Part shown: positions 52,359 to 62,700 of the stretch, one piece after another | Numbering within the stretch: position 1 is the first letter of the stretch | Layout: every line of letters starts with the position of its first letter | NCBI RefSeq assembly: GCF_003955715.1 | Contig: NZ_CP034463.1 | Span: forward strand, 558,001 to 622,000 | DNA length: 64,000 nt | Reading direction: 5' to 3' | Source: Streptomyces aquilus | GTDB lineage: Bacteria > Actinomycetota > Actinomycetes > Streptomycetales > Streptomycetaceae | The notes under the pieces: generated by a model | Seen by the model: the letters and a program-made list of their open reading frames with translations, nothing else | What the model was told of the DNA's origin: nothing | The model's database searches: none | Position numbers and translations under genes: made by a program

Positions 52359-53384
52359 TCAGTCCAGGCCCTTGTTGCGGCGCAGCAGCCACAGGAAGAA
52401 GGGGGCGCCGAGCAGGGCGGTGAGGATGCCCAGCGGCAGTTCGTTGGGGCGGTTCAGGGTGCGGGAGAGCAGGTCGACGAGGACCAGGTAGACGGCGCCC
52501 AGCAGCGCTGTCAGCGGCAGCAGTCGGCGGTGGTCGGCGCCGATGGTGAGGCGCACGAGGTGCGGGATCATCAGGCCGACGAAGCCGATGCTGCCCGCGA
52601 CGGCGATGACGGTGCCGGTCAGCAGTGCGCTGAGGACGAGCAGGACGGCCCGAAGTCGGTTCACGTCCACGCCGAGCGCGGTGGCCGACTCGTCGCCGGC
52701 CAGCAGCACGTTGAGGCGGCGGCCGAACAGCGACAACAGGACGGTGGTGACGAGCACGACCACGGTGACGGTGGGGATCTGGTCCCATCGGGCGCCCGCC
52801 ACGCTGCCCAGCATCCAGAACATCACCGTCCGCAACTCGGTGGGGGTCGCCTGGAGTTGGACGAAGCTGGTCGCCGAGAGGAAGACGTAGCCGATGGCAA
52901 CACCCGCCAATACCAGCCGGGTCGGGGCCAGCCGCCCTTGGCGTCGGCCGAGCGCGAAGACCAGGGCGCCCGCCGCGACCGCGCCGACGAAGGCCGCCGC
53001 CGACACCCCCAGCCCGGCGAGCGCGGCGCCGCCGCCGAGGGTGATGACGAGGACCGCGCCGAGTGTGGCGCCGTAGGAGAAGCCCAGCACGATGGGGTCG
53101 GCCAGCGGGTTGGACACCACCGTCTGGAGCACCGCACCCGTCACCGCCAGGCCCGCGCCGACCAGCGCCGCCAGGAGCACCCGCGGGGTGCGGAAGTTCC
53201 AGACGATCTGATCGAGCGCGCGGTCGGAGGGCGCGGCTCCGGCGCCGGTGACGTGGTGGAGGACGATCGACCACACGTCTGCTAGGGGGACGTTGACCGC
53301 GCCGATACTGATCGCCACGGTCATCGTGCCGAGCAGCGCGACGGTCAGCAGCGTGAACGCCAGCGGGACCCTCAGCCGGGTCAG
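52359..53384 (-). CDS. FecCD-family ABC permease
   Basis: A 341-residue permease with about ten membrane helices. Signature regions are NFRTPRVLLAALVGAGLAVTGAVLQ, NPLADPIVLGFSYGATLGAV and GSIGFVGLMIPHLVR. The frame is open from GTG 53498, which overlaps the binding-protein gene by 118 bp. No ATG, GTG or TTG lies near the expected N-terminus, but CTG 53384 overlaps the upstream stop as CTGA and gives the usual length. I favour CTG; GTG 53498 is the alternative. Confidence 0.85.
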   Translation of the reverse strand: MTRLRVPLAFTLLTVALLGTMTVAISIGAVNVPLADVWSIVLHHVTGAGAAPSDRALDQIVWNFRTPRVLLAALVGAGLAVTGAVLQTVVSNPLADPIVLGFSYGATLGAVLVITLGGGAALAGLGVSAAAFVGAVAAGALVFALGRRQGRLAPTRLVLAGVAIGYVFLSATSFVQLQATPTELRTVMFWMLGSVAGARWDQIPTVTVVVLVTTVLLSLFGRRLNVLLAGDESATALGVDVNRLRAVLLVLSALLTGTVIAVAGSIGFVGLMIPHLVRLTIGADHRRLLPLTALLGAVYLVLVDLLSRTLNRPNELPLGILTALLGAPFFLWLLRRNKGLD

Positions 53385-54418
53385 AAGGCGTCCGGGTGCA
53401 GGGTCTTCGCGATCTTCTCGACGGCCAGGTCGTTGCTGGGGCCGAGGTACATCGAATCGGACAGCGTCACGTACGCGTTGTTCTTGGCGGCCGGCCACTG
53501 GGGGAACTCCTTGAGCAGCTTCTTGGCGTACGCCGCCGGGTCGGGGTCGTTGTAGGCGATGACGACGAGGGCGTCGACGTCGGTGGCGGCGACCTTCTCC
53601 TTGCTCAGGTCGGCGAAGGAGGTCTTGGAGGCGTTCTCGAAGGCGTTGGTGCCGCCCGCCTCGGCGAGGATGTCGTTGTAGATGCCCTTGGCGACGACCG
53701 AGCTGAAGTCGTTGCCGCCCATGGACATGTTGGAGAAGAGCACCATGACGTTCGGTGCCTTCTCCCCCTTCACCTTCTCCGAGACGGCCGCGATGTGCTT
53801 CTCGGAGGCGGCGATCAGCTTCTCGGCCCGGTCACCGACGTGGAAGACCTTGCCCATGTCGCGCAGCAGTTGGTAGCTGTCGGCGATGGTCATCTCGGAG
53901 GTGTCCTGGTCGCATCCCTGTGGCGAGACATAGCTGTTCGCGCCGACGTTCTTCAGCTGGTCGCGGGTGGCGAAGCCGTTCTTCTCGTCGAAGCCGTAGG
54001 AGGTGGTGGACAGCACCAGGTCCGGGCGCAGGCCGAGCATGGCCTCGCGGGGGATGTCGTAGGCGTCGTTGAGTTCGACGTCACCGGTGGGCAGCTTCTT
54101 GATGGCATCGGCCCGGCCCGCGACCTCGGACGTGCCGTAGGTCTGCTGGTTGGCGACGATCTTGTCGCCGAGGCCGAGGGCGAGAAGGGTGGAGACCTCT
54201 GCGACGGAGGCGCCGTTCATGACCACGACCCGGCTGGGCGCCTTCTCGAAGGTCTCCCTCCGGCCGCAGTTGTCGAGAGTCACCGGATAGCCGGCCTTCG
54301 GGGCCGCGGCCTCGGTGCTCTGGTCGCTCGCCTTGTCGTCGGACGACGACCCACAGGCCGCCGTGAGGAGACAGCAGGCTGCGGCCAGGGCGATGGCCAC
54401 CGGCCGGTTGATCGACAT
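53381..54418 (-). CDS. siderophore-type substrate-binding lipoprotein
   Basis: A 345-residue lipoprotein. The lipobox is LTAAC with Cys22, followed by GSSSDDKASDQ. The TroA/FhuD-like fold begins YPVTLDNCGRRETFEKAPSRVVVM, with LRPDLVLSTTSYG and LLRDMGKVFHVGDRAE. AAGGAG precedes ATG 54418. First gene of a binding protein-permease-ATPase operon. No recognisable iron-box is seen in the 95 bp upstream, so metal control is uncertain. The ligand is likely a ferric siderophore or similar metallophore. Confidence 0.92.
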   Translation of the reverse strand: MSINRPVAIALAAACCLLTAACGSSSDDKASDQSTEAAAPKAGYPVTLDNCGRRETFEKAPSRVVVMNGASVAEVSTLLALGLGDKIVANQQTYGTSEVAGRADAIKKLPTGDVELNDAYDIPREAMLGLRPDLVLSTTSYGFDEKNGFATRDQLKNVGANSYVSPQGCDQDTSEMTIADSYQLLRDMGKVFHVGDRAEKLIAASEKHIAAVSEKVKGEKAPNVMVLFSNMSMGGNDFSSVVAKGIYNDILAEAGGTNAFENASKTSFADLSKEKVAATDVDALVVIAYNDPDPAAYAKKLLKEFPQWPAAKNNAYVTLSDSMYLGPSNDLAVEKIAKTLHPDAF

Positions 54419-54512
54419 TCGGGCTCCTTGATTGAGCGTTGAACCCCCTGGTCCGACGGGTTCTGTTGCAGTAGTCGGGGTGAAATAGCCATGAGTTCCC
54501 GGCCGTTGGGGA

Positions 54513-54794
54513 CTATTTCGCCGGCACCTGGTCTCCGCGCCCGCGCGGGACGTGGTCCGTGAAGGCGTGCACCTTCTCGCCCCAGCGCTCGTCGGGAATC
54601 CCGACCACGACCGCCTCACCCACTCCGGGGTGTCCCAGTACGTTCTCGATCTCGGCCGGGTAGACGTTCTCCCGGCGACGAGGATGGCGTCCTTGATGCG
54701 ATCGCGGATGACGAGGTAACCGTCGTGGCCGGGGAGTTCCCGCGATGTTCCGCCAATTCACCCGAGGCGAAAGGAAGTTGAATCTCACAGTCAA
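54513..54794 (-). pseudogene. C-terminal fragment of an acyl-CoA synthetase
   Basis: Reads [26 protein letters not shown] followed by [11 protein letters not shown], the AMP-binding enzyme C-terminal domain. The preceding motif ([15 protein letters not shown]) lies in another frame, so there is a frameshift. The adenylation domain is absent and the frame ends early (GRGDQVPAK, then stop). It could be what is left of a siderophore or fatty-acid activation gene beside the importer operon. Confidence 0.78.
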
Positions 54795-54874
54795 CTCTCA
54801 CCCCGGGCCGCCGCGCTCCTGACGGCGCCGCCCGGTGCGGGGGCGGCGCCGCCAGGAGCGGTGTTCACACGCGG

Positions 54875-55477
54875 TCAGCCCGCCTCGGTGCTCGGCGTCT
54901 CGGAGTCCAGGAGCAGCCGGTCCAGGCTCACGCGGGCGCGGGACACCCGGGAGCGGACGGTGCCGACGGGACAGCCGACGAAGCCGGCCGCCTCCTCGTA
55001 GGACAGCCCGACCACCTGGGTCAGCAAGAACGCCTCCCTGCGTTCCTCGGGCAGCGTCTGCAACAGGTCGAGCAGGGCCACGCCTTCGTCGAACCCCGGC
55101 AGACCGCACGGCTGGTTGCGCTCCGCCGCCGTCTGCCAGTCGGTGGTGTCGGCGATGCGGGGACGTACGGCGGCACGGCGCAGGTTGTCGACGACCGCGC
55201 GCCGGGCGATCGACAGCAGCCAGGTGCGGGCCGAAGCCCGGCCCTCGTAGCGGTGCAGGCTGCTGAACGCCCGCGCGAAGGTGTCCTGGGTCAGGTCGTG
55301 GGCGGTCTGGGGGTCTCCGCTGAGGTGGGTGACGTATCGGAGGACGTCACCGTGGAGGGCGCGGACGAAGTGGTCGGCCGCCTCGGGGTCTCCGGCACGG
55401 GCGGCCAGCGCCCAGGCGGTCGCCGAGGCGTCGGCGGTGGCGCGGTCCGCGCAGGGAACAGGGAGGACAGAGATCAT
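54875..55477 (-). CDS. ECF RNA polymerase sigma factor
   Basis: A 200-residue sigma factor. Region 2 contains HFVRALHGDVLRYV and DLTQDTFARAFSSL, with RTWLLSIARRAVVDNLRR. Region 4 contains LPEERREAFLLTQVVGLSYEEAA and VGTVRSRVSRARVSLDRL. No anti-sigma factor gene with a zinc motif follows. The membrane protein gene upstream on the same strand (gap 225 bp) may be functionally linked. Confidence 0.92.
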   Translation of the reverse strand: MISVLPVPCADRATADASATAWALAARAGDPEAADHFVRALHGDVLRYVTHLSGDPQTAHDLTQDTFARAFSSLHRYEGRASARTWLLSIARRAVVDNLRRAAVRPRIADTTDWQTAAERNQPCGLPGFDEGVALLDLLQTLPEERREAFLLTQVVGLSYEEAAGFVGCPVGTVRSRVSRARVSLDRLLLDSETPSTEAG

Positions 55478-55702
55478 CACGTGTGTCCTTCTCGGGTCTT
55501 CCGGCGCCAGGCCCGCAGGAGGGCGCGGCTCACCGGCACATGGGTGCGGCCGTACGCGAGAGGTACGGCGGGGTCCGGAGCCCGGGACGAATGGGCCGCT
55601 CATGGCAGCGCGTGCACGCTGGGGCGAGGGGCCTGCCAGAGGCCCGCGCGCGAGTGCGCCGCAGGTCAGGGAGGCGGAGGGGCTCCGGTGGATCCGGCTG
55701 TC

Positions 55703-56416
55703 TCAGATGACAGCGGCACCCGTGGGCGGACCACGGAAGGTGAGGGCAGAGCACAGCAGCAGGCGCACCGGTGCCGGGCAGGCGGCACCACGCCACCGGC
55801 GCACACGCGGAGGACCCGACGGCACGGGCAACGCCAGCAGCAGCCGCAGGGGCGCCGCCAGCCAGGCCGCCGCCGCCCGCAGGAGCCGGAAGACGGCGCG
55901 CTCACCGTAGGCCAGCCACAGTCCGCACAGGACCGCGGCCACCAGGTGCGCGGCGAACATGCCGACCGTGGCGGCACCGCTCGTGCCGCCCATGCCGTGC
56001 ATGTGGTCCATGCCGACCGCGCCGTGCCCGAGGTGAGCGGCGGACCCCATGTCCATCCCGCCCATGAAGCCCATGTCCATCGCGCCCATGGAGCCCATGT
56101 CCATCGCGCCCATGGGCATCGCGCCCGCGCCGATGCGGGGCTTGGGCGCGGCCGTCGGGGAGAGTGTCTGCGCCAGGGAGAAGGTCTCGTGCAGCACCGC
56201 TTGGACGGCCGTGACGACGGCGACGATCAGTGTGCGGCCGCGCTCACGCCCGGCCAGCAGCCAGCCGGCCGCACCGGTCGCCGCCGCACCGGCGCCCATC
56301 GCCCACCACGGGACGGGGGTTCCCGACATCATCGCGTGACCGAGGGCAGCGAGCAGCACGCAGACGGCGGCGAAAACACCGGCCCGCGTCGCGCGGCATC
56401 CCCCTCGGACAGTCAT
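55703..56416 (-). CDS. membrane protein with Met/His-rich loop, possible copper handling
   Basis: A 237-residue protein with about four hydrophobic segments (10-30, 37-56, 62-82, 150-172). Between the third and fourth lies a Met/Asp/Gly-rich loop at 100-143 built from MDMG and GSMGAM-like units and ending HLGHGAVGMDHMHGMGG. Clustered Met and His residues of this kind bind copper in known periplasmic and membrane copper proteins. The family is not recognised. Start ATG 56416. It precedes the ECF sigma gene. Confidence 0.72.
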   Translation of the reverse strand: MTVRGGCRATRAGVFAAVCVLLAALGHAMMSGTPVPWWAMGAGAAATGAAGWLLAGRERGRTLIVAVVTAVQAVLHETFSLAQTLSPTAAPKPRIGAGAMPMGAMDMGSMGAMDMGFMGGMDMGSAAHLGHGAVGMDHMHGMGGTSGAATVGMFAAHLVAAVLCGLWLAYGERAVFRLLRAAAAWLAAPLRLLLALPVPSGPPRVRRWRGAACPAPVRLLLCSALTFRGPPTGAAVI

Positions 56417-56683
56417 GACCCGCCCATCCTCGCACCCGGCGTCCGGTCGTCGTCAGGGGGTACGCGGGAAACCCCGTCCCCTGACTCACGTCCCGGAAGG
56501 TGACACGGCTCACAACGGCCGGCGCCTTCACCGGCCCGCTGCGCCGCAACTCCAGGGTGGGGGGCACGCGATCACCCGAGCGTCGCCCGCCCGAGGGCAC
56601 CGGCACGGTCACGTGACCTCCACCCCAGCACGACGGTTCATGACCGCGGGCGCACTCAACTGCCGTATGCCGAAGGAACATCG

Positions 56684-58969
56684 GTGGATCGGCCCTATCG
56701 CGGAGACGACGCGGTTTGGTCTCATGTCATGGTGTGGCGGAGAGGTTACGTCAAGGGCTGGTGGCTCATCGTCGGCGCGGCCGTGGCGACGTCGGTGGCG
56801 GCGTTCGCCAAGTCGGAGCTTCCCGCCGGAGTGGGTGCGGTCTTCGTCGCCGCGGTGGGGGCCGCGGCCGGTGTGGCGTCCTGGCGGGGCAGCCGGCTGC
56901 TGGAGGCGCCGACGGCGCGTGAGCGCGGGCTGGTCGTGGCTCGGCGCGGCAGGATTCCCCGCGTCCGCGACATCGACGATCTGTCAGTCGTACGCGTCCA
57001 TGGTGCGGGTGGTGACGCGTTCCCCGCGTTCATCCCGAGGGACAAAAGCGGCGAGATCGAGGCGGCCCTGGCCTCGCATCGGTTCGTCCTGCTCGTCGGG
57101 GACTCGACCGCGGGAAAGTCACGTGCGGCGTTCGAGGCGCTGCGTGAGACATACCCGAGTCACCGTCTGCTCATCCCGGATCCCGAAAGTGGGGCGAACC
57201 TGGCGGCCGCCTTCGAGACGGCCGAGTCCGTACGGCCGTCGGTGATCTGGCTGGACGATCTGGAACGCTACCTGACCTCGGGAAGCACACTCCCGCATCT
57301 GATCAGGAACGTGATCATGGGGAGACCGGGGGTGCTGGTGGTGGCCACCATCCGCGCCCACGAACGGGCCCGCTTCCGTGGGATCGAGGCATCCCCCGTT
57401 CCCGAGGGGACGGCGGCCGTGTTCGGCCTGGCCCACGAGATCCGGCTCGACCGCCGGTGGAGCACCGCAGAGCTGCGCCGGGCGTCCGAACACAAGGCGG
57501 ACGAGCGCATCGCCCGCGCGATCGAGTCATCCGGCACCTACGGAATCGCCGAGTACCTGGCGGCCGGTCCGTGGCTTCTCGCGACCTGGAGGGACGCCCG
57601 TTCCCCCGAGGGGAATCACTCCCGTGGGGCGGCGCTGGTGGCCGCCGCAGCCGACGCCTTCTGTGCGGGCTGGACCACGCACGTCCCAGTTCCCGTGCTG
57701 CGCGACCTCCACGAACACCACCTGCTCGACCTCGGGGGCGCCCGTGCTCATCCTGAGCCTTGGGAGTCCGCGCTGGCCTGGGCGACAAAACCGATCTTCG
57801 CCACCAGCAGCCTCCTGCTCCCTCATCACGACGGCACCGGCTACCGCGTCTTCGACTACCTGCCCGAAGTGATCGACGCCGAACGCGGGACCCAGGAAAT
57901 CCCCCAGCCGGTCTGGGACACGCTCATCGCTCACGCCGACGCAGCGACCTGTATCGACCTGGGCTGGACCGCCCGGCGTCGGACCCAATGGGACGCCGCG
58001 ACATCCGCCTTCCGCAAGGCACTCGACGGAGGCGCCCTCATGGGCGCGAGCGGCCTGGCCGAGATATCCGGCAACGCCGCCCGGTATTCCGAGGCCGTCG
58101 ACGTCCTCACCACCGTGCTGCGGTCCGCGCCGCCGGACACCGCTCCGGACGACCTGCTCGAACTCACCCTTCAACTGGCCTGGTGGACGGGGCAGTCCGG
58201 GGACCTCGACCGGGCGGTTTCGCTCGCTTCCGAAGCGTACGAAGGTTTCCTGGAGCTCCACGGAGGGATCCACCCGGCCACGATCCGAGCCAGACGGAAC
58301 CTGATTCGCTGGACGGGCCACATCGGATCGGCTGCCGATGCCCTCGCGATGGCCAGGGAACTCCTCGATGCCGGACAGACCCTCTGGGGACCGGAGCACC
58401 CTGAGGTGTTGGGTCTGCGATTCGAAGTGGCCGGCTGGGCGGAAGCCGACGGACCGCAGGCCGCCGAGCGCGCCTGGCGCGAACTCGACGACGACGCCTC
58501 CCGTCTGCTCGGTGACCGCCACGCCCTCACCAACGACGCCCGCTGGAACTTGGCCGGCTGGGTTACCCGAAACGGTGACCCGGAGACCGGACTTCGCCTG
58601 CAGAAGGCAGTCGTCGAAGGCGCCGCCGCCCTCTACGGTGCCGACCACCCGCGTACCCTCACGCGCACCGTCCAGCTCGCCGCCATGCTCGGCCACGCCG
58701 GCCGCGCTGACGAGGCCCTCATCACAGCCACCGCCGCTCGCGAGGACTGCGCTCGCGTCGTGGGGCAGAACCACGAACTCACCCACTGCGCCGCCTACCA
58801 ACTCGCCCTGTGGACCGCTCTCTCCGGAGACCCCGGCACCGCACGAGCCATCTTCACGAGGCTTCTCTCCGTGCTGCCGGACGGCCATCCGCTCGCCGGA
58901 CTGTGCACCCGCCAGACAGCCGAAGGCCCGGGCTCCACAACGGCCTACTACCTGCCCCCCGACTGGTGA
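56684..58969 (+). CDS. membrane P-loop ATPase with TPR repeats
   Basis: A 761-residue protein. Two hydrophobic segments (about 24-40 and 48-64) are followed by a P-loop domain with Walker A GDSTAGKS (139-146) and Walker B SVIWLDDLE (186-194). From about 430 to 740 helical TPR-type repeats follow (LDRAVSLASEAYEGFLELHG, GPEHPEVLGLRFEVAGW, GADHPRTLTRTVQLAAMLG). The layout resembles STAND signalling ATPases, though a full NB-ARC module is not clear. GTG 56684 has AAGGA upstream; an internal ATG at 56729 is an alternative. Role unknown; defence or signalling is possible. Confidence 0.75.
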   Translation: MDRPYRGDDAVWSHVMVWRRGYVKGWWLIVGAAVATSVAAFAKSELPAGVGAVFVAAVGAAAGVASWRGSRLLEAPTARERGLVVARRGRIPRVRDIDDLSVVRVHGAGGDAFPAFIPRDKSGEIEAALASHRFVLLVGDSTAGKSRAAFEALRETYPSHRLLIPDPESGANLAAAFETAESVRPSVIWLDDLERYLTSGSTLPHLIRNVIMGRPGVLVVATIRAHERARFRGIEASPVPEGTAAVFGLAHEIRLDRRWSTAELRRASEHKADERIARAIESSGTYGIAEYLAAGPWLLATWRDARSPEGNHSRGAALVAAAADAFCAGWTTHVPVPVLRDLHEHHLLDLGGARAHPEPWESALAWATKPIFATSSLLLPHHDGTGYRVFDYLPEVIDAERGTQEIPQPVWDTLIAHADAATCIDLGWTARRRTQWDAATSAFRKALDGGALMGASGLAEISGNAARYSEAVDVLTTVLRSAPPDTAPDDLLELTLQLAWWTGQSGDLDRAVSLASEAYEGFLELHGGIHPATIRARRNLIRWTGHIGSAADALAMARELLDAGQTLWGPEHPEVLGLRFEVAGWAEADGPQAAERAWRELDDDASRLLGDRHALTNDARWNLAGWVTRNGDPETGLRLQKAVVEGAAALYGADHPRTLTRTVQLAAMLGHAGRADEALITATAAREDCARVVGQNHELTHCAAYQLALWTALSGDPGTARAIFTRLLSVLPDGHPLAGLCTRQTAEGPGSTTAYYLPPDW

Positions 58970-59052
58970 CCACCGCCCGGAGTCGACATCGGCGTGCCGC
59001 TCTGTGCGGGTGGCCAGGGTCGGGCGGGTGTCTGGCGGGTGCACCGGCGGTG

Positions 59053-59769
59053 TCAGCGCGGGACTTCCACCTCGATGCCGCCGATGGGGTAGTTCCAGCG
59101 CCGGTCGGACCGGGAACCGCTCTTCCGGGCGCCCTTCAGGCGCTTCACGAAGGCCCTGCGCTGGGCCGGGGTCGCCGAGCGCCAGCGCAGTTCGAGGACC
59201 GGGCGCACCGGAGGGATGATGTCGCGTATCCGCTCGTCGTAGCCGGCGAGGCTCGCCTCGTAGTCGAACGGCCGGTAGACCAGGTCGAGATCGATCGACG
59301 GTTCCGGGCCGCCCCCCTCGTGGTGGCAGGAACCCAGCCACTGGGCGAGGAAGTCCAGCCCGATCCGGATGTCGGCGCAGGCCTGGTCCTGCCACTTGCC
59401 GAGGTAGGGCGCGTTCACCATCTCCGCGGTCACCTCTTCCGGCATCACGATCAGGCCGCGGACGGAGGTGCCCGACAGGGCGACATGGATACGCGGCCAG
59501 TGTCCGCCGGCCTCGATCCGGAAGGAGGGGAAGCGGCCCGCCATGCCCATCCCCGTCCGCAGCTGGACCCAGTTCATCGCGTCGGACGGGAGCCGCTCCG
59601 GCGAGTAGGGCCCGCTGGTGCGGTGCCCGAGGTCGCCCTCCCGCATCATGAACACGGCCTCGAACACGTCACCGCGCAGGGCGACGCTGAGGGGGAAGTA
59701 GGCCCCGACGTCCGCCATGAACGCCTTGCCGGTGATCAGGGCGCCGATGCTGGACCCGTCCGGAATCAT
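59053..59769 (-). CDS. hypothetical protein coupled to the WD40 kinase gene
   Basis: A 238-residue protein with no signal peptide or membrane helix. It starts with ATGA overlap on the kinase stop and a GGAGGAG site, so it is translationally coupled. A central stretch (IHVALSGTSVRGLIVMPEEVTAEM, YLGKWQDQACADIRIGLDFLAQWLG) is protein-like and a basic segment near the C-terminus reads RRAFVKRLKGARKSGSRSDR. I do not recognise the family. Coupling suggests a substrate or partner of the kinase. Confidence 0.75.
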   Translation of the reverse strand: MIPDGSSIGALITGKAFMADVGAYFPLSVALRGDVFEAVFMMREGDLGHRTSGPYSPERLPSDAMNWVQLRTGMGMAGRFPSFRIEAGGHWPRIHVALSGTSVRGLIVMPEEVTAEMVNAPYLGKWQDQACADIRIGLDFLAQWLGSCHHEGGGPEPSIDLDLVYRPFDYEASLAGYDERIRDIIPPVRPVLELRWRSATPAQRRAFVKRLKGARKSGSRSDRRWNYPIGGIEVEVPR

Positions 59770-62700
59770 CGCCGTCTCCTCCATCCCCTCCGCGTCGGCC
59801 CGGGCGGCACCGGGCCGGGCAGACTGTCCAGTTCGGTCTGGACGGCGAGGGTGTCCGGGTGGTGCTCGCCCAGACGCAGCCGCCGTTTCGCCCACACTTC
59901 CCGCAGGGCCTGTGCCGCGTCACCGTGCCGTCCGAGCCGGCGGTGCACCCGGGCCAACCCCACCCGGGCCTCCAGGGTTTGGAGGCCGTCGCGGCCGTAG
60001 CGCCGCACGAGCTGGGGCACCAGCCTGTCGTACAGCCGCTCGGCCTCGTCCAGTTCGCCCTTGTCGGTGAGCAGGGACGCGAGTGCCGCGACCGCCTCCA
60101 GGGTGGCCGGATGGTCCGGCCCCAGGTCCCGTTCGCGTTCCGCGGTCACCGCCCGGATCAGGGCCAGGGCTTCCATCTGCCGGCCGAGGTCACTCAGTAC
60201 CGCGGCCCAGCCGAGCATCGCGCGCTGCGTCTCGACGTACCCGGCGTCCCACAGGTGGGAGCGCACGTCGACGACGAGCTGCCAGGTCCGCTCGGCCGCG
60301 ACCGCATCGCCCTCGCGGTACAGGAGCTGGGCGGCCTCGGCGAGCGTGTCGAGGTCGTCCTGGAGCTGGAGGGCGAAGTGGTTGGCCCAGAAGGTCTCGG
60401 ACCGGTTGAGTTCTTCCTCCGGTCTCAGCAGCAGCGTGAGCGCCTCGGCCGTGCCCGGTGTCCTGTCGGGCTCCCGGCTCGCCAGGTCCTCGGCCACGGA
60501 ATGCATGTAGAGGCGGTAGCCCGTGTCGTCGCGGGACGGGACCTTGTCCAGTTCCGCGGCGAGTTCCAGGGTGCGGGTGACAGCGTGCCGCTGCCGCTCG
60601 CCGATGCGGGCCATCGCCTCGATGAGCGCGGGGCGACTGTCGTCACGGGACGGCAGCTCGACGGCGACCTCGGCCCGCAGTTCCTCGATCACGGGCTCGG
60701 ACTCCGCGCACAGCACACCGGTCGCCGAGCCGAAGTCGTACTCCCAGTCCAGAGCCCAGGTCAACAGGCGGCCGCCTTCGTCGCCGGCCAGGAGCAGGGC
60801 GCCGTCGGGGGCCAGCGCGATGTCGGTGACCGCGCCGGAGAAGCCGGTGAAGGCCCGCAGTTCCCGGCCGGCCGTCAGGTCCCACAGGCGGGCCTGGCGG
60901 TCCTCGCCGCCCGAGGCCGCGAGGAGGAAGTCCGGCGTGACGGCGAGGCTGCGCACGGCGGCGGTGTGTCCGGTGAGCACATGGACGCAGCGGGCGGCGG
61001 CGACGTCCCACAAGCGGATGGTGCCGTCTGCGGAGCAGGACAGCAGGTGCCGGCCGTCCGCGCCGGGCAGGACGTCGACCACGGCGTCGGTGTGGCCGGT
61101 GAGCACGGCCTCGCACTCTCCGTCGGCGGTCCGCCAGACGCGTACGGTCGCGTCGGCGCCGCCGGTGACGACGTAGCGGCCGTCCTCGCTCAGCCGTGCG
61201 GCGCCGATCCACTCTGCGTGTCCGCCCAGCACCCACCGCAGTTCGCCCGCGTGCAGGTCCCAGATCTTCACGGTGACGTCCTGGCCGCGGGAGAGCCCGT
61301 AACGGTGGTCGGCGCTGACGGCCACGTCCAGCACGGCTCCGGGGTGGGCCTCCCAGCGTCCGAGGGACCGGCCGCTGGGGATGTCCCAGGCGGCGACGAC
61401 GCCGTCGGCGGTCCCGGAGAGGGCCACCTGTCCGTCCTCGCTGACCGCGACGTAGTACACGCGGTCGCGGGGGCTGGTGAACAGCTGGACGATGCGCCGG
61501 TCGCGGGGCTGCCAGGCGACGACCCGGCCGTCCTCGCCCCCGGACACCGCGAGCCGGCCGTCGGCGGTCATCGCCAGGGCGCCGAGGTGTCCGGTGTGCA
61601 GGCTGAGCGTGTGCAGCAGCTGCCCGGTCTCCACGTCGAAGACCCAGGCTTCGGAGTTGCCCGCCCGGGCGAGCGCGGTGGGGCTGCGCCCGCTGAGTGC
61701 CAGGGCCCAGGACCGGTCGTCGTCGGGGGTGATCCGGCCCGCGGACCAGGCGTCGACGAGTGCGGTACGGCGGCCGAGCGCACCGAGTCGGCGCCACAGG
61801 CGTACGGGCTCGGTGTGGCGCCGATGGCCGGGCAGTGCGCGGGCGGCGCGGATCAGTTCGGCCGCCTCCTCCAGCCGTCCGGCCGCGCCATGCGTGGCCG
61901 CCTGGTCCAGCAGTTCGGCCGCTCGGGCGGCAGCGGCGGTGAGGTCCCCGGCCTGGTGGGGGCGGACGTAGCTCCAGGGGGCCGGCGGTCCGGCGGGCGG
62001 CAGGTGCCAGGCGCGTACGGTCTTGGCCTCGGCGGTGAGCGCGCGGTGTCCGGTCGCGCTCAGCGCGACCTCCTTGGTGTCGGGTGTGGCCTCCAGGGAG
62101 AGGCGGCAGCGGCCCGTGGCGAGGTCCCACACCCGTGACGGCTCGTCGCGTCCGCCGCTGGAGAAGCCGACCGTGCCGTCCGTGTTCAGGGCTGGCCGGC
62201 CGTACCGGGTCTTGAGCACCCGTGGGGCATCAGGGGAGCCTAGGTCGGCCAGGCGGACGTCGGGGCTTCCGCCGGTGACGGCGACGCGTCGGCCGTCGTC
62301 GGTGAACCGCACGCTCAGGCAGGCGTGGTCGAACCGGCGCACCAGTGCGCCCGTGCGGACGTCGTGCACCGAGGTCGTCCGGCGTGTGTGGTCGACGAGG
62401 CAGCACAGAGTGCCCCGGGCGCCCAGGAAGTCGACCCTGCTCTCGAACTGCCGGACCTCCACGGGTTCGCCGGTCTCCAGGTCCCAGGTGACGACTTCTC
62501 CCTCGTACCCGCTGGTGACCGCGTGCCGCTGATCCTCCGTCAGCGCGACCGAGAGCACCCAGCTGGGGTGGCCGGGGAGTTCGAACCCGGTGGCGGTCTC
62601 GAAGTCGAGCACCAGGGCGCGCCGGGTGTCGCCGCCGACGACCAGGACGCGTCCGTCGTCGCTGACCGCGAGTGCCGAGGCGCGATAGGTGTCCAGGTGC

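Noticed and set aside
54419..54512. Iron-box (DmdR/IdeR) operator before the siderophore-type importer
   Set aside because: No TTAGGTTAGGCTAACC-like sequence is visible in the upstream region.
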